A stretch of DNA of 17,345 nt, from NCBI GenBank assembly GCA_014871665.1, contig WGSL01000041.1, positions 1-17,345 on the forward strand, in the 5' to 3' direction. Shown piece by piece: positions 1 through 6,492 of the stretch. Source of the DNA: Collinsella sp. (lineage in GTDB: Bacteria; Actinomycetota; Coriobacteriia; Coriobacteriales; Coriobacteriaceae). Each line of letters begins with the position of its first letter. Within the stretch, counting starts at the first letter, position 1. The position numbers and the translations under genes are program-made. Under the pieces are notes generated by a model. It was not told where the DNA came from and ran no database searches. It worked only from the letters and a program-made list of their open reading frames with translations.

Positions 1-54
1 CTGGTGATCTCCGCCTTGAGAGGGCGGCGTCCTAAACCGCTAGACGAACGGGCC
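1..54 (-). tRNA. tRNA-Glu (CTC anticodon), 3' part cut by window edge
   Basis: Read on the minus strand, the sequence starts GGCCCGT (5' acceptor arm) and continues TCGTCTAGCGG (position 8 and D arm). The anticodon stem CCGCC/GGCGG closes the 7-base loop CTCTCAA, so the anticodon is CTC, which reads GAG (Glu). The D-arm and anticodon-arm sequences follow the bacterial tRNA-Glu pattern closely. The T arm and 3' acceptor strand lie to the left of base 1 and cannot be checked, nor can an encoded CCA. Confidence 0.93.
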
Positions 55-88
55 ACATGACATCTGCACTGCCGTGCTGCGAGGAAAT

Positions 89-117
89 ATATTACGGGAC
101 AAAAAACATCAGCGCAA
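89..117 (-). promoter_or_regulatory. Candidate promoter of tRNA-Glu
   Basis: On the minus strand, a TTGCGC -35-like hexamer (112-117) lies 17 bp from a TAATAT -10-like hexamer (89-94). Transcription would start about 28 bp before the tRNA 5' end. Each hexamer matches only part of the sigma-70-type consensus, but spacing and position fit. Confidence 0.4.
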
Positions 118-120
118 GAA

Positions 121-151
121 GAAATTCCAAATTGCCGAAAAATTGTCGGCA
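121..151 (-). terminator. Weak candidate terminator after cca
   Basis: A 6-bp stem (TGCCGA at 133-138 with TCGGCA at 146-151) closes a 7-nt loop 31 bp beyond the cca stop. On the minus strand it is followed by a moderately T-rich stretch (ATTTGGAATTTC), not a clean T run. It would separate cca from the tRNA promoter, but the stem is short. Confidence 0.35.
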
Positions 152-181
152 GGTTATGGAACACACAGGTAAACTGGGTAG

Positions 182-1576
182 CTAATTCAAGTTGAGATGG
201 ACCAAAAGAGCTTCGCGCTCGTTGGGGATTTTGTCTTCGATCACGGCGTCGAGGGCGGAGTTGAGAAGCTGACCCAGTTCCGGCCCGGGCTTGACTCCGG
301 CACGGATCAGGTCGCCGCCGTTGATGGCGAGCATCTTGAGCGTATAGGGCTCCCCTGCCTTCAGCAGCTCGTGCGCCAGCGCGCGCATCTCCTCAATCGT
401 CTCAACATAATAGAAGCACGACGGGGCCTTGCCAAGTGTGTCGGCACGCTTAAGGTCCATGAGCTCGTCAATCAGGCGGGCCGTGTCGACGCCCTCACCC
501 GAAAGCGCGCGCATCATATTGAGCAGGCAGGAGCGCTCGGGGCGCAGCGGCTTGTCATGGTATTTGATGAGCAGGCACACGTCGCGCACCAGGTCGTGCG
601 AGAGCGCCAGGCGATCCATAATGACGCGCGCCTTCTTGGCGCCGAGCTCGGGATGACCGTAGAAGTGTCCGCTGCCGGAATGATCGACCGTGAAGCACTC
701 GGGCTTGGACACATCGTGCAAAAACGCCGCCCACATAAGGCTCGACGAGGGCGCGACGCCGTCGCACAGCGCGAGCTCCCCCGCCACCGTCAGCACACGG
801 GCGATATGCACGTAGACGTTAAACGCATGATAGACACTGCGCTGATCAAACCCGCGACCCGCTGCCAACTCGGGCACGGCGGCGCAGATGAGCTCGGGAT
901 AGCGGAGCATCGCGTCTCCCCCATGACCGGTCGAAAGAATGCCCTCGAGCTCAATACCCACACGCTCACGCGCCACGGCTTCGAGCAGCGGCGCGCACTC
1001 GGCAAGCGCACGCTTGGTCTCGGGCTCAATCATAAAGTCCAGACGGCAGGCAAAGCGCACCGCACGCAGCATGCGCAGGGCGTCCTCGTTAAAGCGACGC
1101 TTGGGATCGCCGACAGCGCGAATCAGCTTGCGCTCCAAGTCACCCTGGCCGTCGTAGCGGTCGACAAGCCCGCGCTCGGGATGCCAGGCCATGGCATTGA
1201 CGGTAAAGTCGCGGCGCGCCAGATCGTCCTCGAGCGAGGCGGCACGCTCCACACTCTGGGGATGGCGACCATCGGTGTAAAAGCCATCCAGACGGTACGT
1301 GGTGACCTCGATACGCTCGCCATCGGAAATAGCCGTGATTCCGCCAAATTTAATGCCCGACTCCACAACCGCGATGCCGGCGGCCTCGAGCGCCGCTTTG
1401 GACTCCTGCCACAGGCCGCTACAGCACATATCAACATCGTGGCTGGGGTACCCCATCAGGGCGTCGCGCACCCAACCGCCCACGTACCAAGCCTCAAGAC
1501 CAGCCGCCTCAAGCGCGCGCAGGACGCGCAGGGACGCATCGGACGGTTGAATACCGTTGAGCGAAACATTGCACAT
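182..1576 (-). CDS. cca: CCA tRNA nucleotidyltransferase with HD domain
   Basis: This protein of 464 aa adds or repairs the 3' CCA end of tRNAs from CTP and ATP in the cytosol. The N-terminal nucleotidyltransferase core shows YVGGWVRD (about residues 31-38) followed by the metal-binding HDVDM, then RRDFTVNAM and the NEDALRMLRAVRF motif that helps choose the incoming base in class II enzymes. The C-terminal half carries an HD-type phosphohydrolase domain (FLHDVSKPE and KYHDKPL), as in other HD-containing bacterial CCA enzymes. The ATG start is supported by AGGAGG eight bases upstream (1585-1590). The gene stands alone: a strong terminator of the kinase gene lies upstream and the tRNA-Glu lies downstream. 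Family assignment is secure. Whether it makes the whole CCA or only part of it cannot be told from sequence alone. Confidence 0.95.
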   Translation of the reverse strand: MCNVSLNGIQPSDASLRVLRALEAAGLEAWYVGGWVRDALMGYPSHDVDMCCSGLWQESKAALEAAGIAVVESGIKFGGITAISDGERIEVTTYRLDGFYTDGRHPQSVERAASLEDDLARRDFTVNAMAWHPERGLVDRYDGQGDLERKLIRAVGDPKRRFNEDALRMLRAVRFACRLDFMIEPETKRALAECAPLLEAVARERVGIELEGILSTGHGGDAMLRYPELICAAVPELAAGRGFDQRSVYHAFNVYVHIARVLTVAGELALCDGVAPSSSLMWAAFLHDVSKPECFTVDHSGSGHFYGHPELGAKKARVIMDRLALSHDLVRDVCLLIKYHDKPLRPERSCLLNMMRALSGEGVDTARLIDELMDLKRADTLGKAPSCFYYVETIEEMRALAHELLKAGEPYTLKMLAINGGDLIRAGVKPGPELGQLLNSALDAVIEDKIPNEREALLVHLNLN

Positions 1577-1670
1577 GCCTATGGCCTCCTGCGACTATCA
1601 AATTGGCTATCGATTGCGTCTGCAAGAAGTCTAGCAAGAAACAGCCTCCACTGCACACGCAAGTCCGATA

Positions 1671-1707
1671 AACAAAAACGCATCCGTCCTAGTCTAAGAC
1701 GGATGCG
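1671..1707 (-). terminator. Intrinsic terminator of the first 1-phosphofructokinase gene
   Basis: A perfect 10-bp stem (1679-1688 with 1698-1707) closes a 9-nt loop. On the minus strand it is followed by TTTTTGTTT (1671-1678). It begins 34 bp after the kinase stop codon and separates that transcript from cca. Confidence 0.92.
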
Positions 1708-1740
1708 AAATAATCAAACTATTCAGACAAGGTGCCGGAA

Positions 1741-2673
1741 CTAGCAGACCTGGCGAACCTCGATGTGCTTCTTATATTCGTCCACCTTGGCAAAATCGCC
1801 CAGACCGGGGCACTCGACCACGTTGGCGCCGGTGGCCATCGAAAGGCGCAGGGCGTCCTCGACGCGCTCGGGGGCGTCGTGCCACACGGACAGGAAGGCA
1901 GCGAGCGAGGAATCGCCGGCACACACCGTCGACAGCAGCTTGACGTCGAAGGTGCGGTTGGCAAACCAGATATGCTCGCCGTTGGAGAAGTACGCACCGG
2001 CGCCACCAAGGGTCAGCAGCACGTTCTTGGCACCCTTGGCATGAAGCTCAGCCATTGCGCCCTTGACGGACTCATCGTCGCCACCGCTCACCTTAATGCC
2101 AAAGATGTCAAGCAGCTCGTCGTCATTGGGCTTGATCAGCAGTGGCTCCAGAGCAATGAGGTCTGCCAGCTGATGGCTCGAAATGTCGAGGACGAACTCG
2201 GCCCCCTTGGCCTTGACACGGCGCAGGACCTCGGCCAAGAAGCCCTCGGAAGTGTTGGGAGGCAGCGAGCCACTGATGACCAGGCAGGTCATGTCATCGA
2301 GCGAATCGATAAGCTCAAACATCTCCTGCTCATTGGCCTCGTTGATGGCGGCACCGGCGTTGACCATGTTGTACTCGGTGTCGGGTCCGGCATTGAGGAA
2401 CACGTTGACGCGCGTGATGCCGTCGGTCCACACGGGCTTGACGGGCACGCCCAGGGCCTCGGCGCCCTTAACGATAAACTCGCCCGAGAAGCCGGCGAAA
2501 AAGCCCAGGATCGTGGTGTCGACACCGTAGTGATCGAGGGTGAACGAGACGTTGAGGCCCTTGCCGTTGGGCGTGTAGACGGCGTTACGGGTACGCGTGA
2601 CGGTGTTGGCAGCAAGGCCGTCGCAGGCGATGTTGTAGTCAATGGCGGGATTTGCAGTGAGCGTGTAAATCAT
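1741..2673 (-). CDS. fruK: 1-phosphofructokinase (PfkB family), paralogue 1
   Basis: Predicted to phosphorylate fructose-1-phosphate to fructose-1,6-bisphosphate with ATP, feeding PTS-imported fructose into glycolysis. PfkB/ribokinase-fold hallmarks are present: MIYTLTANPAIDYN at the N terminus, NGKGLNVS, GFFAGFSGEF, an ISGSLPP block, LIKPNDDE, LLTLGGAGA, and near the C terminus the catalytic loop CAGDSSLAAFLS, whose Asp is the expected base. The loop reads CAGD where most relatives have GAGD. I place the start at ATG 2671-2673 (310 aa), because AAAGGA lies six bases upstream. An in-frame GTG 15 bp further up would put the ribosome-binding site inside the gene. A close paralogue lies just upstream with its own terminator. 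Tagatose-6-phosphate kinase is an alternative activity in this family. Confidence 0.9.
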   Translation of the reverse strand: MIYTLTANPAIDYNIACDGLAANTVTRTRNAVYTPNGKGLNVSFTLDHYGVDTTILGFFAGFSGEFIVKGAEALGVPVKPVWTDGITRVNVFLNAGPDTEYNMVNAGAAINEANEQEMFELIDSLDDMTCLVISGSLPPNTSEGFLAEVLRRVKAKGAEFVLDISSHQLADLIALEPLLIKPNDDELLDIFGIKVSGGDDESVKGAMAELHAKGAKNVLLTLGGAGAYFSNGEHIWFANRTFDVKLLSTVCAGDSSLAAFLSVWHDAPERVEDALRLSMATGANVVECPGLGDFAKVDEYKKHIEVRQVC

Positions 2674-2707
2674 GAATGTTCCTTTCACGAAGTAACGTGT
2701 TGATGAA

Positions 2708-2737
2708 AGTATATTCCACCCAACGGTAAAAGGCTAG
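2708..2737 (-). promoter_or_regulatory. Candidate promoter of kinase paralogue 1
   Basis: A TATACT -10 hexamer (2708-2713) lies 35 bp before the ATG. No good -35 exists at normal spacing. Instead a TTTACCGTT element (2722-2730 on the minus strand) occupies the -35/spacer zone. The same core occurs in the permease operator region and upstream of ptsH, so an activator or shared regulator is possible. Confidence 0.4.
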
Positions 2738-2798
2738 GACAACTCGGTGAACGGTGTGGAAGCGATGAAGTACGGCAGAACATCCCCCATGGCGGAAC

Positions 2799-2830
2799 AA
2801 AAAAGGCGCCCCGGCCGAAACCGGGGCACC
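2799..2830 (-). terminator. Intrinsic terminator of the second 1-phosphofructokinase gene
   Basis: A GC-rich stem of 10 bp including one G-U pair (2805-2814 with 2821-2830) is followed on the minus strand by six T (2799-2804). It starts 28 bp after the stop codon and makes the two adjacent kinase genes separate transcripts. Confidence 0.92.
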
Positions 2831-2858
2831 GCATGCGCACGAATATGTCGCGTTTCGA

Positions 2859-3791
2859 TTACTGACGATCGAGCTTGCGGACAGCAACGCGCTTGCTGTA
2901 CTCGTCGACGTGACCGAAGTCACCAATGCCGACGGACTCGGCAACGTTGGCGCCGGTGGCCATAGCGAGCTTCATGGCCTCCTCGACGTTGTCGCGATCC
3001 CTATACCACTTGTGCAGGAACGCAGCGAGGGTGCAGTCGCCGGCGCAGACGGAAGAGACCAGCTTGATGTTGAACTCACGCTTGGCGTACCAGATGTCCT
3101 CGCCGTTGGAGAAGTAAGCGTCGCCGCGGCTACCACGGGTGAGCAGCACGTTCTGAACGCCAGCGTCGTGAGCCATCTTCATGGCAACGCGGACCTCGTC
3201 GTCGGTGTCGACCGGCACGCCGAAGATGGCCTTCATCTCGTGATGGTTCGGCTTGATGAGCAGAGGCTTCTTGTGAGCGAGCTCCTTGAGCTTGTCGGAG
3301 GACAGGTCCAAGACGACATCGGCGCCACGAGCCTGAGCGTGCTCCATAACCTGAGCCAGGAAGTCAGGCGTAGCTTTGGGAGGCACGGAGCCGGAAACGA
3401 TCAGGCACTCGAGATCGCCCGCGGTGTCCAGGATGTTGTAGAGCTCCTCCTGGTGCTGCGGCGTGATCGGGGCGCCGGGGTTCAGGATGCCGTACTCGTG
3501 CTGGCCATCGTTGACGTAGGTGTTAATGCGCGTGATACCGTCGGTCCAGACCGGGCGGCAGAGGCAACCCAGGTTCATGACCTCCTCAACGATGAACTTG
3601 CCCGTGAAGCCAGCAAAGAAGCCGAGTGCGACGGTGTCAACGCCCATCTTCTTAAAGGCGAAGGACACGTCAAGGCCCTTGCCGTTAGCCGTGTAGCTGG
3701 CCGAGCCGGTGCGGACGTTCTCGTCGGGCTCGAGCGGAGAGCTCGAAACCGTCATGTCGACAGCCGGGTTAGCGGTTAGCGTGTAGAACAT
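2859..3791 (-). CDS. 1-phosphofructokinase (PfkB family), paralogue 2
   Basis: This 310-aa PfkB-family sugar kinase is the same length as its neighbour and collinear with it. It shares MFYTLTANPAVDMT, NGKGLDVSFAF, GFFAGFTGKF, VSGSVPP, LLIKPNHHE, LLTRGSRGDAYFSNGEDIW and the catalytic loop CAGDCTLAAF. Likely reaction: fructose-1-phosphate (or a related hexose phosphate) plus ATP to the bisphosphate. The ATG start (3789-3791) is preceded by AGGGGG. It lies 74 bp downstream of ptsI with no canonical terminator between, so it is probably co-transcribed with ptsH-ptsI, unlike paralogue 1. Differences in the presumed sugar-facing region (NDGQHEYGILNPGAPI here, NAGPDTEYNMVNAGAAI in paralogue 1) leave room for different substrates. 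Exact specificity is not readable from sequence. Confidence 0.88.
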   Translation of the reverse strand: MFYTLTANPAVDMTVSSSPLEPDENVRTGSASYTANGKGLDVSFAFKKMGVDTVALGFFAGFTGKFIVEEVMNLGCLCRPVWTDGITRINTYVNDGQHEYGILNPGAPITPQHQEELYNILDTAGDLECLIVSGSVPPKATPDFLAQVMEHAQARGADVVLDLSSDKLKELAHKKPLLIKPNHHEMKAIFGVPVDTDDEVRVAMKMAHDAGVQNVLLTRGSRGDAYFSNGEDIWYAKREFNIKLVSSVCAGDCTLAAFLHKWYRDRDNVEEAMKLAMATGANVAESVGIGDFGHVDEYSKRVAVRKLDRQ

Positions 3792-3818
3792 TTACAGTAC
3801 CCCCTGTATATGTGAGGG

Positions 3819-3848
3819 CCGCGTGGCCGGCCCATTCCAACCACGCGG
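3819..3848 (-). other. Hairpin between ptsI and kinase paralogue 2
   Basis: An 8-bp perfect stem CCGCGTGG/CCACGCGG with a 14-nt loop lies in the 74-bp gap. It is not followed by a T run on the minus strand, so it is not a classical intrinsic terminator. It could stabilise the upstream mRNA end, be a processing site, or be a factor-dependent stop. Confidence 0.5.
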
Positions 3849-3865
3849 TTACCTCTGATACCAAA

Positions 3866-5569
3866 TTAGCGAGCTGCGGACTCGAGCAGTGCCTTGACCT
3901 CGGCGGCGGTGTTGCAGGCGAGCGCCTTCTCGGCGAGCTCGTCGCACTCGGCCTTGGTCCACTGGCTGATGGTCTTGCGGGCGCGCAGGATCGACGGAGC
4001 GCTCATCGAGAACTCCTCCAGGCCCCAGCTGATCAGCAGCGGCTCGAGCAGCGGATCGGCAGCGGCCTCGCCGCACATACCGACCATGATGCCTGCCTTC
4101 ACGCCGCTCTCGATGATGTTCTTGAGCGAGCGGAGCACGGCGGGATAGTACACCTGGTACAGGTTGGAGATGGTGTCGTTGCCACGGTCGGCGCACATGG
4201 TGTAGCCGATCAGGTCGTTGGTGCCGATGGAGAAGAAGTCGGCGACCTCGGCCAGACGGTCTGCGAGCAGCGAAGCGGCGGGCGTCTCGACCATGATGCC
4301 GACCTCGATGTTCTCGTTGAACTTGCGACCCTCTTCGGTCAGCTCGGCCTTGCACTGCTCAACGAGCTCCTTGACAGCCAAGACCTCCTCGACGCAGGTG
4401 ACGAGCGGGATCATGATCTTGACGTCACCGAAGGCGCTAGCGCGCAACAGAGCGCGGAGCTGGACCTTGTACTGGTCGGGATTAGCCAGGCAGTAACGCA
4501 CGGCGCGGAAGCCCATGAAGGGGTTATCTTCCTTGACCATGTGCAGATACGGAATCTCCTTGTCGCCACCCACATCGAGCGTGCGGATGATGACCGGAGC
4601 ACCCTTGAGCGCGCTGGCGACCTTACGGTAGGCGTTGAACTGCTCCTCCTCGGAAGGAAGCTCAGCGGAGTCCATGAACAGGAACTCGGAGCGGAACAGA
4701 CCGATGGCCTCGGCGTCGTGATCGAGCGCGTTGGGCACGTCATCGGGGTTACCGATGTTGCAGGCGATGATCTTCTTGATGCCATCGGCAGTCACGGACG
4801 GCTTGCCACGGAAGGCCTCGAGGGCTGCCTTCTCGGCAGCGAAGGCCTCGGCCTTGGCGGTGTAGGCAGCGAGCGTCTCCTCGTCGGGATCGGCCTCGAC
4901 GATACCCTTGCCGCCGTCGACGACAACGGTCATACCGTTGCGCAGCGCGGTGCAGCTGTTGGAAACCGAAAGGACAGCCGGGATCTCGAGGGCGCGCGCA
5001 ATGATCGCGGAGTGCGAAGTGCGGCCGCCGGTCTCGGTGACGATACCGGCAACGTGGGCCTTATCGATCGTGGCGGTCATGGACGGCGTGAGGTCGTGCA
5101 CGACAACGACAGTATTCTCGGGCAGGACGGAGAGGTCGACGACCTCCTTGCCCAGCAGCTCGGCCAGAATACCGGTGCGGATGTCGGCGATGTCGGCCGC
5201 GCGCAGACGGAACATCTCGTCGTCCATGGACAGGAACATGTTCTCGAACATGGTCGAAGTGTCCATGAGCGCCTGCTCGGCGCAGGTACCGCCGTCAATG
5301 GCGGCGTTGATGGCGTCGGTCATGCCCGGGTCCTGAGCCAGGACAATGTGTCCGCTCATGATCTCGGCCTCGGCCTCACCCACCGTCTCCTTCATGTGGT
5401 CGGCCTGAGCCTGGGTCTTCTCGCAGAAGACCGAAAGAGCGGACTGATAGCGCTCCTTCTCTGCTGCCGAATCAGCAACCTCGTGCGGCTCAAACGTCAA
5501 GTCGGGATCGACGGCGACCATGACGGTGCCGATACCGATGCCCTCGGAAGCGTTGACTCCCTGATACAT
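3866..5569 (-). CDS. ptsI: PTS enzyme I (phosphoenolpyruvate-protein phosphotransferase)
   Basis: Takes phosphate from PEP onto its own histidine and passes it to HPr; it is the general first step of PTS sugar uptake, in the cytosol. The phosphorylated histidine is in GGRTSHSAIIAR (His186 with the start used here). The PEP-binding barrel follows: SEFLFMD, GFRAVRYCLANP, GIMVETPAA, FSIGTNDLIGYTMCADRGN and the catalytic-cysteine motif MCGE (Cys499). The length of 567 aa is normal. I place the start at ATG 5567-5569 because GAGAGAGG lies seven bases upstream. An upstream in-frame start would add 18 residues (MSWIWQNALS...) not typical of the family and would contain that site. The usual TNDLTQYT reads TNDLIGYT here. 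ptsH is 133 bp upstream with a partial terminator between. Confidence 0.96.
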   Translation of the reverse strand: MYQGVNASEGIGIGTVMVAVDPDLTFEPHEVADSAAEKERYQSALSVFCEKTQAQADHMKETVGEAEAEIMSGHIVLAQDPGMTDAINAAIDGGTCAEQALMDTSTMFENMFLSMDDEMFRLRAADIADIRTGILAELLGKEVVDLSVLPENTVVVVHDLTPSMTATIDKAHVAGIVTETGGRTSHSAIIARALEIPAVLSVSNSCTALRNGMTVVVDGGKGIVEADPDEETLAAYTAKAEAFAAEKAALEAFRGKPSVTADGIKKIIACNIGNPDDVPNALDHDAEAIGLFRSEFLFMDSAELPSEEEQFNAYRKVASALKGAPVIIRTLDVGGDKEIPYLHMVKEDNPFMGFRAVRYCLANPDQYKVQLRALLRASAFGDVKIMIPLVTCVEEVLAVKELVEQCKAELTEEGRKFNENIEVGIMVETPAASLLADRLAEVADFFSIGTNDLIGYTMCADRGNDTISNLYQVYYPAVLRSLKNIIESGVKAGIMVGMCGEAAADPLLEPLLISWGLEEFSMSAPSILRARKTISQWTKAECDELAEKALACNTAAEVKALLESAAR

Positions 5570-5620
5570 TCCCATTCCTCTCTCCGTGTCATGTGATAAA
5601 GCGTTTTGCCATATCCATGA

Positions 5621-5658
5621 CAAAAGAGCGCAGCTACCTTACAACAGGTCACTGCGCC
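5621..5658 (-). terminator. Partial terminator or attenuator between ptsH and ptsI
   Basis: On the minus strand GCGCAG (5652-5657) pairs with CTGCGC (5628-5633), with an inner ACCT/AGGT pairing, followed by TCTTTTG (5620-5627). The stem is interrupted and the T run is only four long. Leaky termination here would give more ptsH than ptsI mRNA. Confidence 0.6.
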
Positions 5659-5702
5659 CCCAAATATGAACTTAGTTGTTCAACATGCGACCCGTTTGAG
5701 TT

Positions 5703-5966
5703 CTACTCGCCAAGACCGCTCTTGATGAGCTCGATGGCAGCAGCCAGAGCCTCGGCCTCGTCAGCGCCGTCGCACTTGACCTCGACCTCGGTGCCGCAGG
5801 GGATACCAGCAGCCATGAGGGCCATCGGGGACTTGCCGTTGACCTCCTTCTCGGGGGTGACGACCGTCACGTCACAGGCGTACTTGCCCATGGTGGAGGC
5901 GAACAGACCAGCCGGACGCATGTGCAGACCCTGAGGATTAACGAGGGTAGCCTTCTCAGAAACCAT
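5703..5966 (-). CDS. ptsH: PTS phosphocarrier protein HPr
   Basis: A small cytosolic protein that carries phosphate from enzyme I to the sugar-specific IIA domain, here most likely the IIA domain of the neighbouring permease. Length 87 aa is standard. The active histidine is His15 in NPQGLHMRPAG, and Ser46 in NGKSPMALMAAG corresponds to the regulatory serine phosphorylated by HPr kinase in Firmicutes. Whether this organism has that kinase is not visible here. The ATG start has AAAAGGAG five to six bases upstream. It is the first gene of a probable ptsH-ptsI-kinase 2 transcript, with a hairpin just after its stop that would favour ptsH over ptsI. The 526-bp region upstream contains two large inverted repeats and a weak candidate promoter. 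Confidence 0.96.
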   Translation of the reverse strand: MVSEKATLVNPQGLHMRPAGLFASTMGKYACDVTVVTPEKEVNGKSPMALMAAGIPCGTEVEVKCDGADEAEALAAAIELIKSGLGE

Positions 5967-6031
5967 AGTTGACTCCTTTTTTGTGTTTAACCCCTGTCAT
6001 GTATGTGGCAGGAGTCAGATTCACGACGTTG

Positions 6032-6060
6032 TTTATATTAACTCACATCAAACGGTTTTT
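6032..6060 (-). promoter_or_regulatory. Weak candidate promoter of ptsH
   Basis: A TATAAA -10-like hexamer lies at 6032-6037 on the minus strand, 66 bp before the start codon. No -35 consensus is present at 16-18 bp. An AAAACCGTTTG element (6049-6059) occupies that place, sharing the ACCGTT core with the regions upstream of the permease and kinase 1. This would fit a promoter that depends on an activator, but evidence is thin. Confidence 0.33.
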
Positions 6061-6101
6061 CATTATGTTTCAGACGAATTATTGGACAGATGTGTTTGTC
6101 G

Positions 6102-6239
6102 TCCGCTTGCTCGCCGGGCGGGGCGATTAAGTTTGCTGCTCTACAGTCCTGCGCAAGACGGAAAGCACATTAAGTGCTTTCCTTTGCGTGCGGAACTCGC
6201 GACAAACTTAATCGCCCCGCCCGGCGAGCAAGCTGCGGA
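6102..6239. repeat. Large nested inverted repeat (about 138 nt)
   Basis: Perfect 30-bp arms at 6105-6134 and 6204-6233 flank a 69-bp centre. The centre holds its own hairpin: GGAAAGCAC (6160-6168) pairs with GTGCTTTCC (6174-6182) across a 5-nt loop, flanked by CGCAA/TTGCG (6152-6156 with 6184-6188). The whole could fold as one long RNA hairpin or a DNA cruciform. The arms are GC-rich outside and AT-rich inside. No T run follows on either strand and I see no target-site duplication or coding sequence, so it is neither a typical terminator nor an obvious transposon. A REP-like or MITE-like dispersed element is possible. Confidence 0.9.
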
Positions 6240-6324
6240 AAATCGGTCGGTCCAGAGTAATGTCGGCTGAAAGGAATTCTGGCTGATGAACTGTTCGCGA
6301 CAAAGACTCGATAGGTAGCCCCCT

Positions 6325-6420
6325 CTATGCCCTTTTATAAGTTGCGGTGAAATAGGGGCTGAATTTGGGGTTGAATCGTTTAAACAGTCCCTATTTCACC
6401 GCAACTTATGGGAGGGATAG
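6325..6420. repeat. Long inverted repeat upstream of ptsH
   Basis: Arms at 6337-6360 and 6386-6409 match over 24 bp with one change, which would be a G-U pair in one transcript. The loop is 25 nt. The plus-strand RNA can extend the stem outward: 6330-6336 pairs with 6410-6416 (three G-U pairs) and CTAT (6325-6328) with ATAG (6417-6420) across one bulged base. This gives about 35 pairs. It abuts the permease terminator. There is no T run of its own. Confidence 0.88.
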
Positions 6421-6454
6421 AAAAAGGGCGGAGACCCTGGGGAGGGACTCCGCC
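6420..6454 (-). terminator. Intrinsic terminator of the permease gene
   Basis: GGCGGAG (6448-6454) pairs with CTCCGCC (6427-6433) on the minus strand, with an inner CCCT/AGGG pairing, followed by five T (6421-6425). It starts 38 bp after the permease stop codon. Confidence 0.93.
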
Positions 6455-6492
6455 TTATATACAGGGGGCGATGCTATTCGCGTGTTGCGGGA

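Larger units (their letters stand above)
5967..6492. other. 526-bp intergenic region between ptsH and the permease gene
   Basis: No convincing gene. From left to right it holds the ptsH ribosome-binding site and leader, a weak ptsH promoter near 6032-6060, a large nested inverted repeat (6102-6239), 85 bp with nothing recognisable (6240-6324), a second long inverted repeat (6325-6420) and the permease terminator (6420-6454). Plus-strand reading frames here have no ribosome-binding site, run through the repeat arms and resemble no known family. Confidence 0.7.

Noticed and set aside
95..106. GGGACAAAAA near the tRNA resembling the 9635 hairpin arm
   Set aside because: No complementary arm nearby; it lies in the tRNA promoter spacer and is probably chance.
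197..1744. 515-codon plus-strand reading frame opposite cca
   Set aside because: Antisense shadow of cca, produced by GC-rich codon use; no ribosome-binding site, no family motifs.
2674..2688. Upstream GTG start for kinase paralogue 1
   Set aside because: The AAAGGA ribosome-binding site lies inside this extension; the ATG at 2671-2673 matches the paralogue start.
3812..5596. 594-codon plus-strand frame opposite ptsI
   Set aside because: Mirror of ptsI; the composition is repetitive (Leu/Gly/Asp/Val) and it resembles no protein family.
5570..5623. 18-residue N-terminal extension of enzyme I
   Set aside because: The ribosome-binding site lies within it, and the extension does not fit the family.
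6102..6239. Nested inverted repeat as an insertion sequence
   Set aside because: Too short to encode a transposase, no target-site duplication visible; listed as a repeat only.
5983..6270. 95-codon plus-strand frame in the ptsH-permease gap
   Set aside because: Starts at GTG without a ribosome-binding site, reads through both arms of the inverted repeat, and has no relatives I recognise.
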